DNA from: Spirodela intermedia
Lineage: Eukaryota > Streptophyta > Magnoliopsida > Alismatales > Araceae
Assembly (NCBI GenBank): GCA_902729315.2
Contig: LR746274.1
Location: 868,001-932,000, forward strand
DNA: 64,000 bases
Direction of reading: 5' to 3'
In this document: positions 51,003 to 64,000 of the stretch, one piece after another
Position numbering within the stretch: the stretch's first letter is position 1
Layout of the letters: each line of letters begins with the position of its first letter
Program-made: the position numbers and the translations under genes
Notes under the pieces: model-generated
The model's input: only the letters and a program-made list of their open reading frames with translations
Told to the model about the DNA's origin: nothing
Databases searched by the model: none

Positions 51003-51538
51003 CTACCTGTCCATTTCTCTCTTTCTTCATCTTCCTTTTCTTTTTACCTGAAAGAATTGGCGGCATGTGAACTCACGCGTTGGAATGTATTCATCTACTC
51101 ACTGCGAGCTGAATGATTTTTTTTCCGGCAGCGGCGCACACCATAGGGACGACGGCGTGCTTCTTCATGGGGAATCGGCTGTTCAACTTCCGGAATTCAG
51201 GCGGGCCGGACCCGTCGATAAATCCGCCGTTCTTGCAGAAGCTCCAGCAAGCTTGCCCTGCCGGCGGCGACATCAACCGTCGGATAATGATCGACGCCGG
51301 CAGCCACCTCCGCTTCGACACCCAGATCTACGCCAACATACGCGCCGGCTTCGCCGTCCTCCAATCCGACGCCGCCCTCTACAGCCACGCCGCCACCCGC
51401 CCCATCGTTGACTCCTACCTCAGATCCCCCGCCGCCTTCCCCGGTGACTTCGCCGCCGCCATGGTGAAGCTGGGCACTGTCGGCGTGCTCACCGGCTCCC
51501 AGGGGGAGATCAGGAATGTCTGCTCCTCCTTCAACTAA
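50164..51538 (+). CDS. Class III peroxidase (secreted, peroxidase 43-like)
   Basis: Exons 50164-50367, 50460-50645, 50782-50944 and 51132-51538 join in phase to 319 residues, the normal length. A signal peptide of about 22 residues ends before '[12 protein letters not shown]'. Conserved sites: distal 'LRLHFHDC' with the following 'GCDGS', '[17 protein letters not shown]', and the proximal haem ligand in '[10 protein letters not shown]'. All eight disulfide cysteines are present. It most resembles Arabidopsis peroxidase 43 ('[10 protein letters not shown]', '[17 protein letters not shown]', 'GDINRRI'). Such enzymes use H2O2 to oxidise phenolics in the cell wall or apoplast. Two small departures: HDCIV in place of HDCFV, and Ala before Ala-His where Gly is usual. 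Introns 2 and 3 begin with long CT microsatellites. A possible poly(A) signal lies at 51796-51801. Confidence 0.94.
50654..50688. repeat. (CT)n microsatellite in peroxidase intron 2
   Basis: About 35 bases of CT starting 8 bases after the intron 2 donor GT, followed by imperfect CTAT/CATC repeats. Confidence 0.9.
50946..50999. repeat. (CT)n microsatellite at the peroxidase intron 3 donor
   Basis: About 27 CT units starting with the T of the donor GT, so the 5' splice site reads GTCTCT. It is the longest pure dinucleotide repeat noticed in this window. Confidence 0.92.
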
Positions 51539-53980
51539 ACTATCCAACCCCCTCACATCCCCCGGCGGCAGCGCCTCCTCCGCCGCCGCCTCTGTCACGT
51601 GTGAGGGGGACCGCTCAGTGCCGCCGCCATTCCCTCAGTAAACTCGTATCTCCTCCGCCCTCCACGTGGATACCCACCCGCCCCAGTCCTACACCAGTCT
51701 GGCGGCTGCGTCTGTTTTCCTCCTCCCTAGACGTTTCCTCGTCTCCCTCCGATGCCCGGCGGAGATCCAGCAGTCTGTCTCTTCGTCGCAGAATGAATAA
51801 ATATGATTATATTGGTACTAAATTACCCAGTTTGTTCGAAATTACCTGAAAGCAGATATACGAGCCGTGCCGTTGACTTTAGCGGTAAAGAATCTCGCCG
51901 ACCGGGGAATTGCCCGGTCATTCTTCCCCCCGCGGGGTTTACATTGTTAGGTGGGTTGGATGACTAGCAAATTATGGGTCTGCGCGGACCACGCGGACGA
52001 TCGGTCAACGTGGATGAACCCATTAATCCACGCGCTAAGGGGACCTAAATTCGAGGACTGGGTTTTTTTTTTTAATCCCGGATGTTGACAAAGTGAAGAA
52101 ATAATGGCGCAATTCAATGCGCTCCAACGACTCAAAAGGAAGCGGTTTAGCTCACTAGCCGCTGAACTGCGAGTAACTTAACCGTACGCCAGGTGACGGT
52201 GGGTAAAATGGTCCGGGCCGGGCCTCGCCACGGCCCGTCAACGGGGAAAAGCCCGGAATTTTATTCGGGGCCCCGGTGGTCAACTATGTGGGGATTTCCA
52301 GCAAAGGCCCCGTCAAAATCCAATATTTGACCGATCAGGAGACGTGATTGTCGAAAAGATAGGCAGGTGGACCGCAATATCTTCTGTGGTTAGTTGGCCC
52401 GTTGACTTATCTAGTACCCTGATTAGCAAAACCCATTGACCTGGGAGGCAATATAAAACGCGCTAGAGAGCTGTCAAAGGCCTGCCACGAGGATCCAGTC
52501 AATCCCGAATCTTTTTTTTTAATAAAAAAATATGCGGGAAAAGTTTTTTCTTTCAAGATAATATATTATATGGTGAGACTTAGACGGTCCCCGTTGGCGA
52601 GATAGCATTAAGAGTTCCTCTTCGAAGGTTACTTGTGCTTTTCAGGTGAGCTGTCCGATTGGGCCTTCTCGGAAGGCCACCTCACACAGAGACTTTGGGC
52701 GGCCTCCTTGGATGGAACCCCCACACACCATTAAGGAGACTCCGACAAGTCCAGCTAACCGGTCTTGTAGGCCCACTTGACCATCCGCGTGGGATCCGCT
52801 AGTCCTCTCCATTGTCGCCTGAGTCAAACTCTACGTGGTCGCCACATGGAAGATATTTTGACCATTCAACCATACCCTCATTACCCAATTAATAAATAAT
52901 TATAGACTAAATCTGAGGGTGCCCATACATTTTTAATAAATTCATTTTAAGCAATATATTATTTCAATTATATAAAAAATAAGAATTTTTTTAGTTGTAA
53001 TATTCTCTTTATGGAAAAAACAGTTTTCCAAATGAAATTCCTCAATAAATTAGATAATTACTTTTATTATTTTAATAATAATAATAAAGTCCTCCCTTTT
53101 TTCCATAAAAAGTAAATCTAGGAAGTATAGAGTGCATTCCAAGATTATCTCCTCTTGGTTGAGAAATGAGTAATTTTTAGGGCAAAATGAGGGCTTTTAA
53201 GCAATTATGACAATATTTCAGGGCCAAGAATATTCTCCCGATAACTTTTCTTCAGCGGTTGGTAACCAGGAAAGTGGGCCACCAGTGTAGGCCACGCGAA
53301 TTTTTTTGTGGGCCCGTGACGGCGATGGCCCAACTACCGTTTAAAGGGCTTCTTCATAACACTCAACCACATAGACTCTGTTCTTGTCCAACCAGAAGGA
53401 CACACCAGCGGGGTGGGGCGCCCATCAGCGAATACTGTGGCGAAGATCGCGGTGAAAGCCTCGTTCCCTACTTACTGAGTCGGGCCCATTTCGGCTAGGG
53501 CCCAATGTCCCAACCTTATTGGGCTTTCGATGCAGGACGGACTTTTCGCTCGTTTAAAGTTTGTACGCCCAGTAAGTAGGGATGTTAGCAGGCCGGCTAT
53601 TCTCTTCCCGCATCCTTATTCGGCCTACATGGCCCATTTTTTGATCTACCCTTCCCCGGCTATCCCCCTCTCTCTCACTCTCCCTCTTTTTCTTTCTCTC
53701 CGTGAGACGGATGGGCCCGGGCCAATAATTAGGCTTTTTATTTGGGCCTGATAATGGATTTTGACAACGCAGGCCACCAAGCCCATTAACACTCCGAATA
53801 TTTTTTTAGAAATATTTTTAAATAAAAAAATAAATACTGTAATTTAAGAGCTTACTCGAAATTGATTACCAATCAACATTAATAAAATTAAAAATGTGAA
53901 AAAATATTTATTTATTTATTGTTATTATTAATATGAGCCGCGTCATGATTGAACGGACCTAACTGTGTAAAGGGTCCGAG
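51539..53980. other. Peroxidase 3' region and intergenic sequence
   Basis: The first 270 bases are the probable peroxidase 3' untranslated region. The remainder alternates GC-rich patches (rich in GGCCC/TGGGCC) and AT-rich patches. Open frames such as 53259-53498 show no domain or codon bias. No transposon protein was recognised. Confidence 0.5.
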
Positions 53981-53981
53981 C

Positions 53982-54082
53982 TGGGCTAGGGTTTCGGCCC
54001 AGCCCCTTTGCTATTTGGGCCATCGAGTTCTCGGGGTTTGGCTAGACCTATATATATTGTCGTCAGCTGAGATTTAGGGTTT
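53982..54082 (+). promoter_or_regulatory. eL38 promoter: site II, telo-box and TATA elements
   Basis: Site II motifs TGGGC(C/T) occur at 53982-53987, 54016-54021 and, reversed, 53997-54002. Telo-boxes TAGGGTTT occur at 53987-53994 and 54075-54082. A TATATATA motif lies at about 54049-54056. This combination is the classic plant ribosomal-protein promoter, coupling expression to cell growth and proliferation. The second telo-box should fall near the transcription start or in the leader. Confidence 0.75.
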
Positions 54083-54134
54083 CCAGGACCCGCCGCGTCT
54101 AACTGGAAGCGCCTCCTTCCCCTCGCCGAGGAAG

Positions 54135-56114
<1,980 letters not shown>

Positions 56115-58605
56115 AGACGGGCTTTGCTCATCGCCTCACATGCCACTCTCTTTCATTTCCGCTTCTCCTTTTTGGCTATCACCACCATGTCTTCTACTTC
56201 TTATCACTTCAATGTTGATACTTACGGGAAGCCCCTGTTATTTATTTCTATTTTAAGTTGTGAGTCTACCATACAATGTTGACAACTGTGCACCCTCTGT
56301 TTTTAGCTGATTATGATCAAATTTTAGTATTTTTTGACTGCATTATGTTTGTTTCAGTTCTTGGAAAAAAAAGTAGGTTTTTTTTTTGTTGATATTCAGG
56401 TAATTCCGTCCGTAATGTTTTCGATTTTTTCTGTTTTCGATTACATTTCTTTGCCATTTATGATGTTCATCGCGGCGATTTATTTCTATTTTTTTGGAAT
56501 CTTTAAGAACCCCCTCGTACAGTTTTAGGAAATGTATGTTTGAGAGAGAGATGACCTGCCAGGATGTCTCAGTCACGTGAGAAGCCATCACATTGGTAGC
56601 CGTCTCTCTCGTTGACTTTTTGCAAGATGCTAATTATGGCTTATTACTGTTCTTTTTCTTCTTTACTGCCGAGGTCGTCGACTTTGCCGTCTGCGTGTAC
56701 ACTGATGACATCATCCCGTCGAAGGAAAAAGACAGGTTATATAATGTATGGTTAATTTACCCCGCTAGGTCTTTAAATTGGAGGAAGACTCTCGACTGAC
56801 TTCCGTGCGGTGTAGCCTCGCCGACTTTTAATAGTAATACCATTATTGTAGTTGATGAGCAGAGTATCGGAGGTGGTGTCATATTTGCACAAAAGTCCTG
56901 GTTAGAATCCTCATTGGCAAATTAGCGGTCAGAAGGATATGTATATGTTTCCAGAACCTAGAACTGGGTCTTCCCTGGAGTGGACGATCTGGGCCGTCCG
57001 ATCCCCAAGAAGATCGGATCAGGCGCCCCCGGTCGGGTGGTAATGTGCCAGTATTTATATTGGCATCACCAGCTCATCATGGGGCTCCCGTGTGGGCCCG
57101 AGGCGTTTATAATAAATGTGTCTTTGTCATAAATAAAATAATGCATTTGTTTTTAATAGTCTTGTATCATAAGTTTGGTCCATTTTTAAATTAGGCAGAC
57201 CATAAAAAATGAAACAGATAATTATTATGAATTTAAGGAAAGCATTTAAAAATATTATAACTTAGAGAATGCGCTGAAATCGTGCGGGCCCCACTGCTAC
57301 GTGCCGGCCAGAATCTGGCCGGAGATTCAAGATCCAGAGAGCCCATTGCCCCTCGGTGGTCACGTGCTCGTAAATGTATAATAATTACGAAGCTGCTTTT
57401 CGAATGACCGCCGTCTTATCGGATTCGGCGCCACCATTCCGACTTAATTCGGGTCCGGAATCCGCCTGTCGCTTTCAGGTAACGCACGATCTGACGTGTG
57501 CGGTAACGGCCGGGCAGTTGAGTCTCCACGTGTTTTATGCAGATAGGCGGAATTATATCAATGAGTGACGTGGCTCATAAGTCGGCAGTGATGGGTTGGC
57601 ATCTTGGTGGAAGCGTAATTTAACGCTTTCTGGAGGGTTTTCCTCTGGCAATCTTTGTTGGGTGACAGTTTGGAACGGCTGCGGGTTCCTGGAAGCGGTG
57701 GGACCGGATGAGGGATTTTTGCGTAATTATGCAGTCCATCTGTCGATTTCCCTGGGGAAGAAACTGATAAAATATTCGATGGAAGAGAAGAGGGGGCGGC
57801 GGGGTACCGAATGACGGCCACTACCGCTGGCCTGAGACGCCACCGGCCGCAGTACTTATTCCCTCTGGGGGAGGCGGAGCCCGCTTAGGATTCCTCCTCG
57901 TCCTCCGATCTGCCGCCGCCGCCGAGGCCTGGGATCGCCGCCGCGGGCGCGCCGCCGGGACTGCGATCGTCAGCTGGAGTAGGAGGGGTGGCGGTGAGTA
58001 CCGGAGCCGTCGTGCCGGTTCGTCCTGGTCGATCCTGCGGAGTGGCTCTTGCTTGGTCGGGACGCCGTTGATCATCGGAAAGTTGGGAGGTCAGATTGAT
58101 GCTAGGGTTTCTGTTCGGGAGGGCCGGATTTGGCCGGAGTTCGTGCCGAGGGAATCCAGTGAGCTCGCCGCTGCTCCGGAGGTGGTTGTGAAGTCGTTGG
58201 TCAATCTCGTGCGTGGTTGAAATCGTTTAGCCTTCCGGGATTCGGTCAGGGAATGATGCGCGGACCTGAGGGAGGATCTGGGTTGGGAATCGGGGCTTCC
58301 TTTTGAGGGAAGCTGATCGAGGTTTCGGCTGTCTACACCTGAGGCTGGGTTTTTGCCTGTGGATTTTTGTTTTTGGGCGTGGGTACGATAGTGTGTTCTT
58401 GTTCTGGAGGCTTCCTCCTGGCATGTGCCAATCATAAAGTTTTACACGAAATTATTCTAGAATTCCGGCTCTATGGGACCGAAGCTCGGTGTCTTGGTGA
58501 TATGTTAAATTGCCTTTTCTTCAATCTTCTCGTCAGAGAGCTGTACTGCTTCTTCCTGCAAATATCAGATAGGGCGCCGAGGAAGACGAAACGCAGACAG
58601 CTGGT
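56115..58605. other. eL38 3' region and NLP promoter/leader
   Basis: T-rich sequence to about 56800 probably includes the eL38 3' untranslated region. 56800-57800 shows no coding signal; CACGTG cores lie near 57360 and 57527. From 57830 a GC-rich leader-like region precedes the NLP gene, with a good donor (GTGAGT) at about 57993 and an acceptor-like site near 58568. This suggests an intron in the NLP 5' leader. Confidence 0.45.
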
Positions 58606-61600
58606 ATGGATAATTTCACATCGTTTAATGGAGGGGCTGGAAGTCCAATTTCTGATGACCCATTCGGGTTCTCCGATCTCTTGAACTTTGATGGCTATGC
58701 TGAGCTATGCAGCTCCTCAAATTCAGATCAGGTTTTGTCCCCTTCGGGCTTCGCAGGGACTCAAGCGTCACCCGGAAGTTGGGCTCCTTTTGCTCCGCCT
58801 GCCCGAGTGGGTGAGGAGGGGACGGTCAACTCTGGTTCCGTTTACACCACTTGCAGGGGGAAACCGGCACCCGAGAGAAGCAACATGCGATTCGGCTTCT
58901 CGTCGAATTCCTCCCGCATGGATAACTCAGGAACCAACAGCAGCAGCTCCGGTGCTTTTGAGAATTCCTCAGATGTCGGGAGGAGTGTGGTTCCCAGATC
59001 CTTGGGCAGCTCTATCTCGCTTGCTGACAGGATGCTCAAAGCGCTATCTCTGTTCAAGGAATCCTCAACTGGAGGAATACTTGCTCAAGTGTGGATGCCG
59101 GTTAAACAGAGGGATGAGTTCGTGTTGAGCACTTCAGAGCAACCTTATCTGCTGGATCAAATTCTTGCAGGGTACCGGGAAATCTCCAGGACATTTACCT
59201 TTTCGCCGAAGGAGGGGTCGGGCTGTTTCCAGGGGCTTCCTGGGCGGGTTTTTACCTCAAAAGCCCCCGAGTGGACGTCCAATGTGAGTTACTACAGCAA
59301 GAATGAGTACTTGCGGGTCAACCACGCCCTTGCTCATGAAGTTCGCGGATCTCTCGCCCTACCAGTTTTGGATACCACTGATGGATCATGCTGTGCAGTG
59401 CTTGAGCTGGTCACAACGAAAGAGAAATCTAATTTTGATCCGGAGATAGATACTGTCTGCAAGGCTCTCCAGGTTGTCGACCATCTCTGTGGCTTTTTTT
59501 TTTTCCTTTTTTTTCCTTATGTTGATTCAGATCGAAAAAACTCTCTTCCTGGAGCTTCTTTTTCTCTGATCTCTATTTGTTCTTGTCCTCTTATTGATTC
59601 TCAGAATTATCCGAGGTTAACTCAGAATTATCTGGGACTTTACACTGCTTAGAACATGTCCTTACTTTTATTTTTCTCCTCCCAGTCCTCTGATTATGTT
59701 TTATTCTTTCGAGATTTCTATGCTTAAATAATGCGTTGATGAATTCCACCTTTTGTGTAACTAATGTTCTGATGCGTCTGATATCTTTTGATGTTAAATG
59801 GAAGGAAATATTCAAATTGAAAATCAGCATTCATGGTCACAATTAGTAAAATGTCTTTGATTGCTGATATACACTTGCTCCACAGCTATTTAGGCCCTTC
59901 TCAATACTTTCAGTCTGGATGCAGCTAATCTTCTCACCCCGTCCCTCTCCATTTCAGGCAGTGAATCTGAGGACTGTGAGAACCCAAGAGCACAATCAGG
60001 TATGCTTTTTTGGCCGATTTGTATTCTCTGCCATTACAATTTTTTTCACTGGACATAATTGTGAAGAGTTACTCGGCCATCTGACTCACAGAAAATTAGC
60101 TATTAAATCATATATTTATTTACTTACATAGTAATCTATGCCGGAGTATTCGTAGCATGCCCTCTCACGTGCAAGACGACTTTTTGGGCTTCGTCCCATG
60201 GACATGGGAAGCAACCATCCTTCTGTGATAATCGGTATGGGCCTATTCTTTAACACAAATATCTTTCTTGTTCTTCAGCAGGTCACAAAAAGTCAGAGAG
60301 TTGCTTTTGTGGAGATTGTGGATGTTCTTAGAGCCGTCTGCCATGCACACATGTTACCGCTGGCGCTGACCTGGACCCCATGCTGCTATGACGACGAAAA
60401 GAGCAACGGATATAGGGAGAATGCCCACGGAGATAGCTCAGAATCATCCCTAAAGTCTTTGATGTTACACATTCAAGAGTCAGCTTGTTATGTCAATGAC
60501 ATGAAAATGCTGGGCTTTGTGCACGCCTGCTCGGAGCACCACCTCAAGAAAGGCCAGGGGGTCGCCGGGAAGGCGTTTGAGTCCAATTTTCCCTTCTTTT
60601 CTGCAGATATAAAGGAGTATGACATCCATGAATACCCGTTCGTCCATCATGCCCGAAGGTTTGGGCTGCATGCCGCCGTTGCCATCAGGCTAAGAAGCGC
60701 CCACACTGGGAACGACGACTACATATTGGAATTCTTCCTCCCGGTCAACTGCAGGGGCAGTGTTGAGCAGCAGCTCTTGCTGGACAATCTTTCAAGCACC
60801 ATGCAGAGACTCTGCAAGAGCTTGAGGACGGTCTCCAATGTGGAGGTAATGGCGAGTGGCTCCGGTAGCCTTGACTTTCAGCAGGGATGGAGTGGCTATC
60901 CTGTGACGAATATGCCCCGACACCAGCTTCAGCCGGGGAAGCCAAGCATGGGATCGAGCTTATCTGCCAGCCTGAACTTACAAGAAGGCAGTGATGAAAG
61001 GGAGATCCATCTTGATAAGGTACTGGGCTCTGTTTTGTGTACACATTCCTGGGATATGTCTTTGTATCACATTTTTTTACGATGCTTAGATTGTCTTTTC
61101 TTGAGTAACATTTGTGCCCATCATTGGTTTATATCTGTAAATGATCTCCTCAAATGATGGAGAATGTGAGTGTCTCTGTACTACTTTCATCGTACCCGTT
61201 GCATAATCTTGCTTGGGACGGTTGCATATTTAATGAAGAATGGCCTTTTTTTTCTTGGATTTAAAGTTAATTATTCTATTGACGTGAAAAAAATATTTTG
61301 AATGGAGGCAGATATAAACAGAAGCAATCTACAATTTTCCTGCGATAAGTTTCAGTATTACAATTTTTTTACTATTTGTAGAAATTTTCTTGAGTAATTT
61401 TTATACCCTCCATTGGTGTTTATTTCATGTATTTGGAAATAAATTTGTGTAGATGATCTTCTCCAATGATGGGGGAGGAGGGAGCCTCTGTACTGCTTTC
61501 GAGAATGGGTGGTGTATTTTATTTAGAATGGGTTTTTTCGTGGATTATTAAAAAAAAATCATGTGATTTGCATGAAAATTAATCCGGAAAAGAAGCAATC

Positions 61601-61830
61601 TACAAGACAACGGAAAGCAAGAACCGATTGCCAGAGTTTTGAGAGTGATTCCTTGGAGAGGTCAACACTTCACCTGGAGATTGCTTGTTTTGCAGGTGAT
61701 GGGAGGTGGTTCAACGGCGGCGCATCTTGAGAAGAAACGAAGCACGGCTGAGAAGAACATCAGCTTGAGCACCCTCCAGCAGTACTTCTCCGGCAGCCTC
61801 AAGGACGCCGCCAAGAGCATCGGGGGTGAG

Positions 61831-61863
<33 letters not shown>

Positions 61864-62821
61864 CTCCCATGTTGTTATCCTGATTAACCCTCAAAAGTCA
61901 ACGCTGATTACTGACTCATTGGGATGGGCAATCCGACCTTGGTGCCTGGCAGTTTGTCCGACCACCCTGAAGAGAATCTGCAGACAGCACGGGATCTCGA
62001 GATGGCCGTCTCGCAAGATAAACAAAGTCAACCGGTCGCTCAAGAAGATCCAGACCGTCATTGACTCTGTCCAGGGGGTGGAGGGTTCCCTGAAATATGA
62101 CCCGGTGACTGGGAGCTTCATTGCGGCGGTCACCTCCTCCGACAGGCCGGCCATGAGGGCCATAGAACCGATGCTCTGTGAAACGGCGCCGCCGCCGTTT
62201 CAGAGGAAGCCGGAGGAGGAGGAGTGCGCAAAACCGGGAAGAGTCAACATCTCCGGCGCCGACAGGGTTGCCTCCGGCGAGGCCGGCTTCTTCCCGGCGC
62301 AGGATGAGGCCCCTCCCACGGTGTGGGAGGCTTCCGGCAAGTGGTCGAGCTCCGTGGCGGCGGCCGACGACGGAGGAGACGCCGGCGAGAGGGCGGACCA
62401 GAACCACCTGAGCTCCTCCGGGATGACGGACTCCTCCAACGCTAGTGAGTCGAGCTCGCAGACCTTCAAGAAGGGCTTCAATGGCAGCGACCACGACGGC
62501 GATCCCGGCGCCGCCGCCGCCGTCACCGTCAAGGCCACGTACAGGGAGGACACCGTGCGGTTCAAGTTCTTCCCCGAGATGGGGTGCCTCCAGCTGCTGG
62601 AGGAGATCGGGCGGCGCTTCAAGCTGGCCACCGGGACCTTCCAGCTCAAGTACATGGACGACGAGGAAGAGTGGGTCCTCCTGGTTAACGACGACGACCT
62701 CCGGGAGTCGATCGAGATCTTGGAGTTCTCTGGGACGCGCAGCCTCAGGGTCCTCGTCCGCGATCTTCCTTGCTCCATCGGCAGCTCCGCCAGCAGCAAC
62801 TTCCTCCCTTCGGAGCGATGA
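58606..62821 (+). CDS. NIN-like protein (RWP-RK transcription factor, NLP8/9 type)
   Basis: Exons 58606-59472, 59958-59999, 60282-61019, 61696-61825 and 61953-62821 join in phase to 881 residues. The N-terminal nitrate-responsive region has '[18 protein letters not shown]', '[12 protein letters not shown]', '[20 protein letters not shown]', 'GLPGRVF' and '[19 protein letters not shown]'. A GAF-like part follows ('[20 protein letters not shown]'). The RWP-RK domain spans the exon 4/5 junction ('[20 protein letters not shown]', '[13 protein letters not shown]', '[12 protein letters not shown]'), and a PB1 domain is at about 783-865 ('[14 protein letters not shown]', '[17 protein letters not shown]'). 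NLPs bind nitrate-responsive elements in the nucleus; the NLP8/9 branch includes the regulator of nitrate-promoted germination in Arabidopsis. Exon 3 has a tandem AGCAG acceptor. Exon 5 is much more GC-rich than exons 1-3. Confidence 0.94.
61833..61861. repeat. (CT)n microsatellite in NLP intron 4
   Basis: About 29 bases of CT beginning 7 bases after the donor GT of intron 4 (61826-61827), on the coding strand. Confidence 0.9.
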
Positions 62822-64000
62822 GAGAGCCGCTGCCTCTGAACCAGCGCAAGCTGGTGTCCCCCCCGTAGGTGGGAATGTTGCAAATCTCCATGGCGGCGGC
62901 GATGGTGACCTGGGTTGGGGGGTCAACGCGCCCCTCCACTCTTCGGTGAACTCTGTACATGACTGACTGCTCCTTTCTCCGCGATCGGAACCCCGGGAAG
63001 GGATCGGTACCTGAGAAAGATCCTCTCTTTCTCTCTGTAAAAATACCTGTTTTCTTTGTTTCATGTTCTTCAGGGGCACATGCCTAGGAAACCTTCCTCT
63101 CTTCAGAAGCTCGCCCCCATTAAACTCTGAGAACGCGCGCTGATGATTCCTCGGAGTCAGATTTTGAAACGCGTCCGAAGTGGCTCCCAATCATTCGAAC
63201 TGGGTCGTCGGTGATTCTAATCAATAATTCCTGCTGTTTTTCATCCAAAGATGTGAGCTCTCTCTGTCGTTCTGGTCAACGGTTCGGTCTTATCTTCCTG
63301 TTTCCATTAGCAGAAGGTAGAAACTTTGAATTCGGTTTGACTTTGGACTCACCTCGAGCGCACCCGCGTCCGTAAAACTCTTCATGATTCGACGATAATC
63401 CAGAAAAATAATATTTTTGTAGGCTTCGAGTGAACCCGCTCTCTCTGAGACAAACTCCCCACTCCGCTGGTTGATCTTCAGTTGCCCGGAGCAGAGCAGA
63501 GCGGTCCTGAATCCCATCTGAGGCTTACAGAGACTTGGGGGTCATTGAGTGTAGTTCTTCAGTTCACGGGCTGAAGCAATCGAGCAGAGGCCATAGATTC
63601 TAGTGGCGGAAAAGAATGCCGGGTCATTTGAGTTGTTGTTCTTTCAGACTGTGACAATGATCATATCATGAGGATGAAATCCTCGAGGGGTGTCCCAAGC
63701 AGAAGACGAGAATAAAAGTGAAGATGGTTTCTTCTCTGGATCTCTGAGACATCGTGAGGGGGATGGAGGAACAGAGCCTTTCCTTTTTGCCATAAATTAC
63801 CCCAATTCGCTGCCATGGAGGAAGCAGTTTCGAAGCGACGGCCAGGGATAAATGTCCGGTCTTGGAAGGATACTTGTTGTGGGCTTTTCAGGCTCGCTCG
63901 TCGACCGTCGGTAGCATAAAGCACATGTGGGGCGGGGAAATCGCGGTTGCTCTGTCTTTGGAATGACTTTATTACAACGGCTCTCTCCAGGTCACAAACT
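62822..64000. other. NLP 3' region and window end
   Basis: The first few hundred bases are the probable NLP 3' untranslated region. Minus-strand open frames at 63290-63517 and 63661-63924 have no recognisable domain or splice-supported extension. No further gene is called before the window ends. Confidence 0.5.

Noticed and set aside
50256..51051. Long plus-strand frames running through the peroxidase introns
   Set aside because: They read through CT microsatellites as Ser-Leu runs. The spliced peroxidase model explains the region.
61916..63190. A 424-codon minus-strand open frame
   Set aside because: It lies antisense to the GC-rich last exon of the NLP gene, whose RWP-RK and PB1 domains are unmistakable. 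It is a composition shadow.

Overview
This is a gene-bearing stretch of flowering-plant nuclear DNA. The evidence is split genes with GT..AG introns and small spliced exons, plant-only families (NIN-like RWP-RK factor, class III peroxidase, GH19 chitinase, DUF936, group I bZIP, FPA), plant LTR-retroelement remnants, and telo-box/site II motifs upstream of a ribosomal protein gene. Several genes are very GC-rich at third codon positions (cytochrome b561, peroxidase, end of the NLP gene). That fits a monocot or an early-diverging angiosperm, but the species cannot be read from this window.

Layout: (1) 1-5,700: a truncated GH19 chitinase pseudogene, decayed Ty3/gypsy and Ty1/copia reverse transcriptase pieces, then an intact chitinase (minus) lying in the paralogous copy of the same segment. 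(2) 7,344-8,738 (+): DOMON/cytochrome b561 protein, 4 exons. (3) ~9,150-16,830 (+): a multi-exon gene of unknown function with a 4.6 kb intron. (4) 17,528-19,616 (-): group I bZIP factor. (5) 21,009-30,325 (-): FPA-type RNA-binding protein (three RRMs plus SPOC) with a 6.1 kb first intron. (6) 31,346-36,939 (-): 3beta-HSD/decarboxylase-like protein fused to a reticulon domain, 12 exons. (7) 37,390-40,262 (-): DUF936 protein. (8) 43,901-48,344 (-): decayed Ty1/copia element with two divergent LTRs. (9) 50,164-51,538 (+): class III peroxidase. (10) 54,135-56,114 (+): ribosomal protein eL38. (11) 58,606-62,821 (+): NIN-like protein of the NLP8/9 type.

Exon joins were worked out by hand from splice consensus, reading phase and family similarity. 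Except for the 5' end of the unknown gene, every join closes in phase from start to stop. The genes do not form one pathway. They are ordinary unlinked plant genes: defence (chitinase, peroxidase), membrane redox (b561), RNA processing (FPA), sterol/ER membrane (HSD-reticulon), nitrate signalling (NLP) and translation (eL38). No bacterial-style operon, CRISPR array, tRNA or rRNA gene was seen.

The more interesting signals are: CT microsatellites placed immediately downstream of weak 5' splice sites in three unrelated genes; the very long FPA intron 1, which has polyadenylation-type hexamers and belongs to a family known to autoregulate through intron 1; the loss of the catalytic tyrosine in the HSD-reticulon protein; and the chitinase duplication broken next to retroelement remnants.
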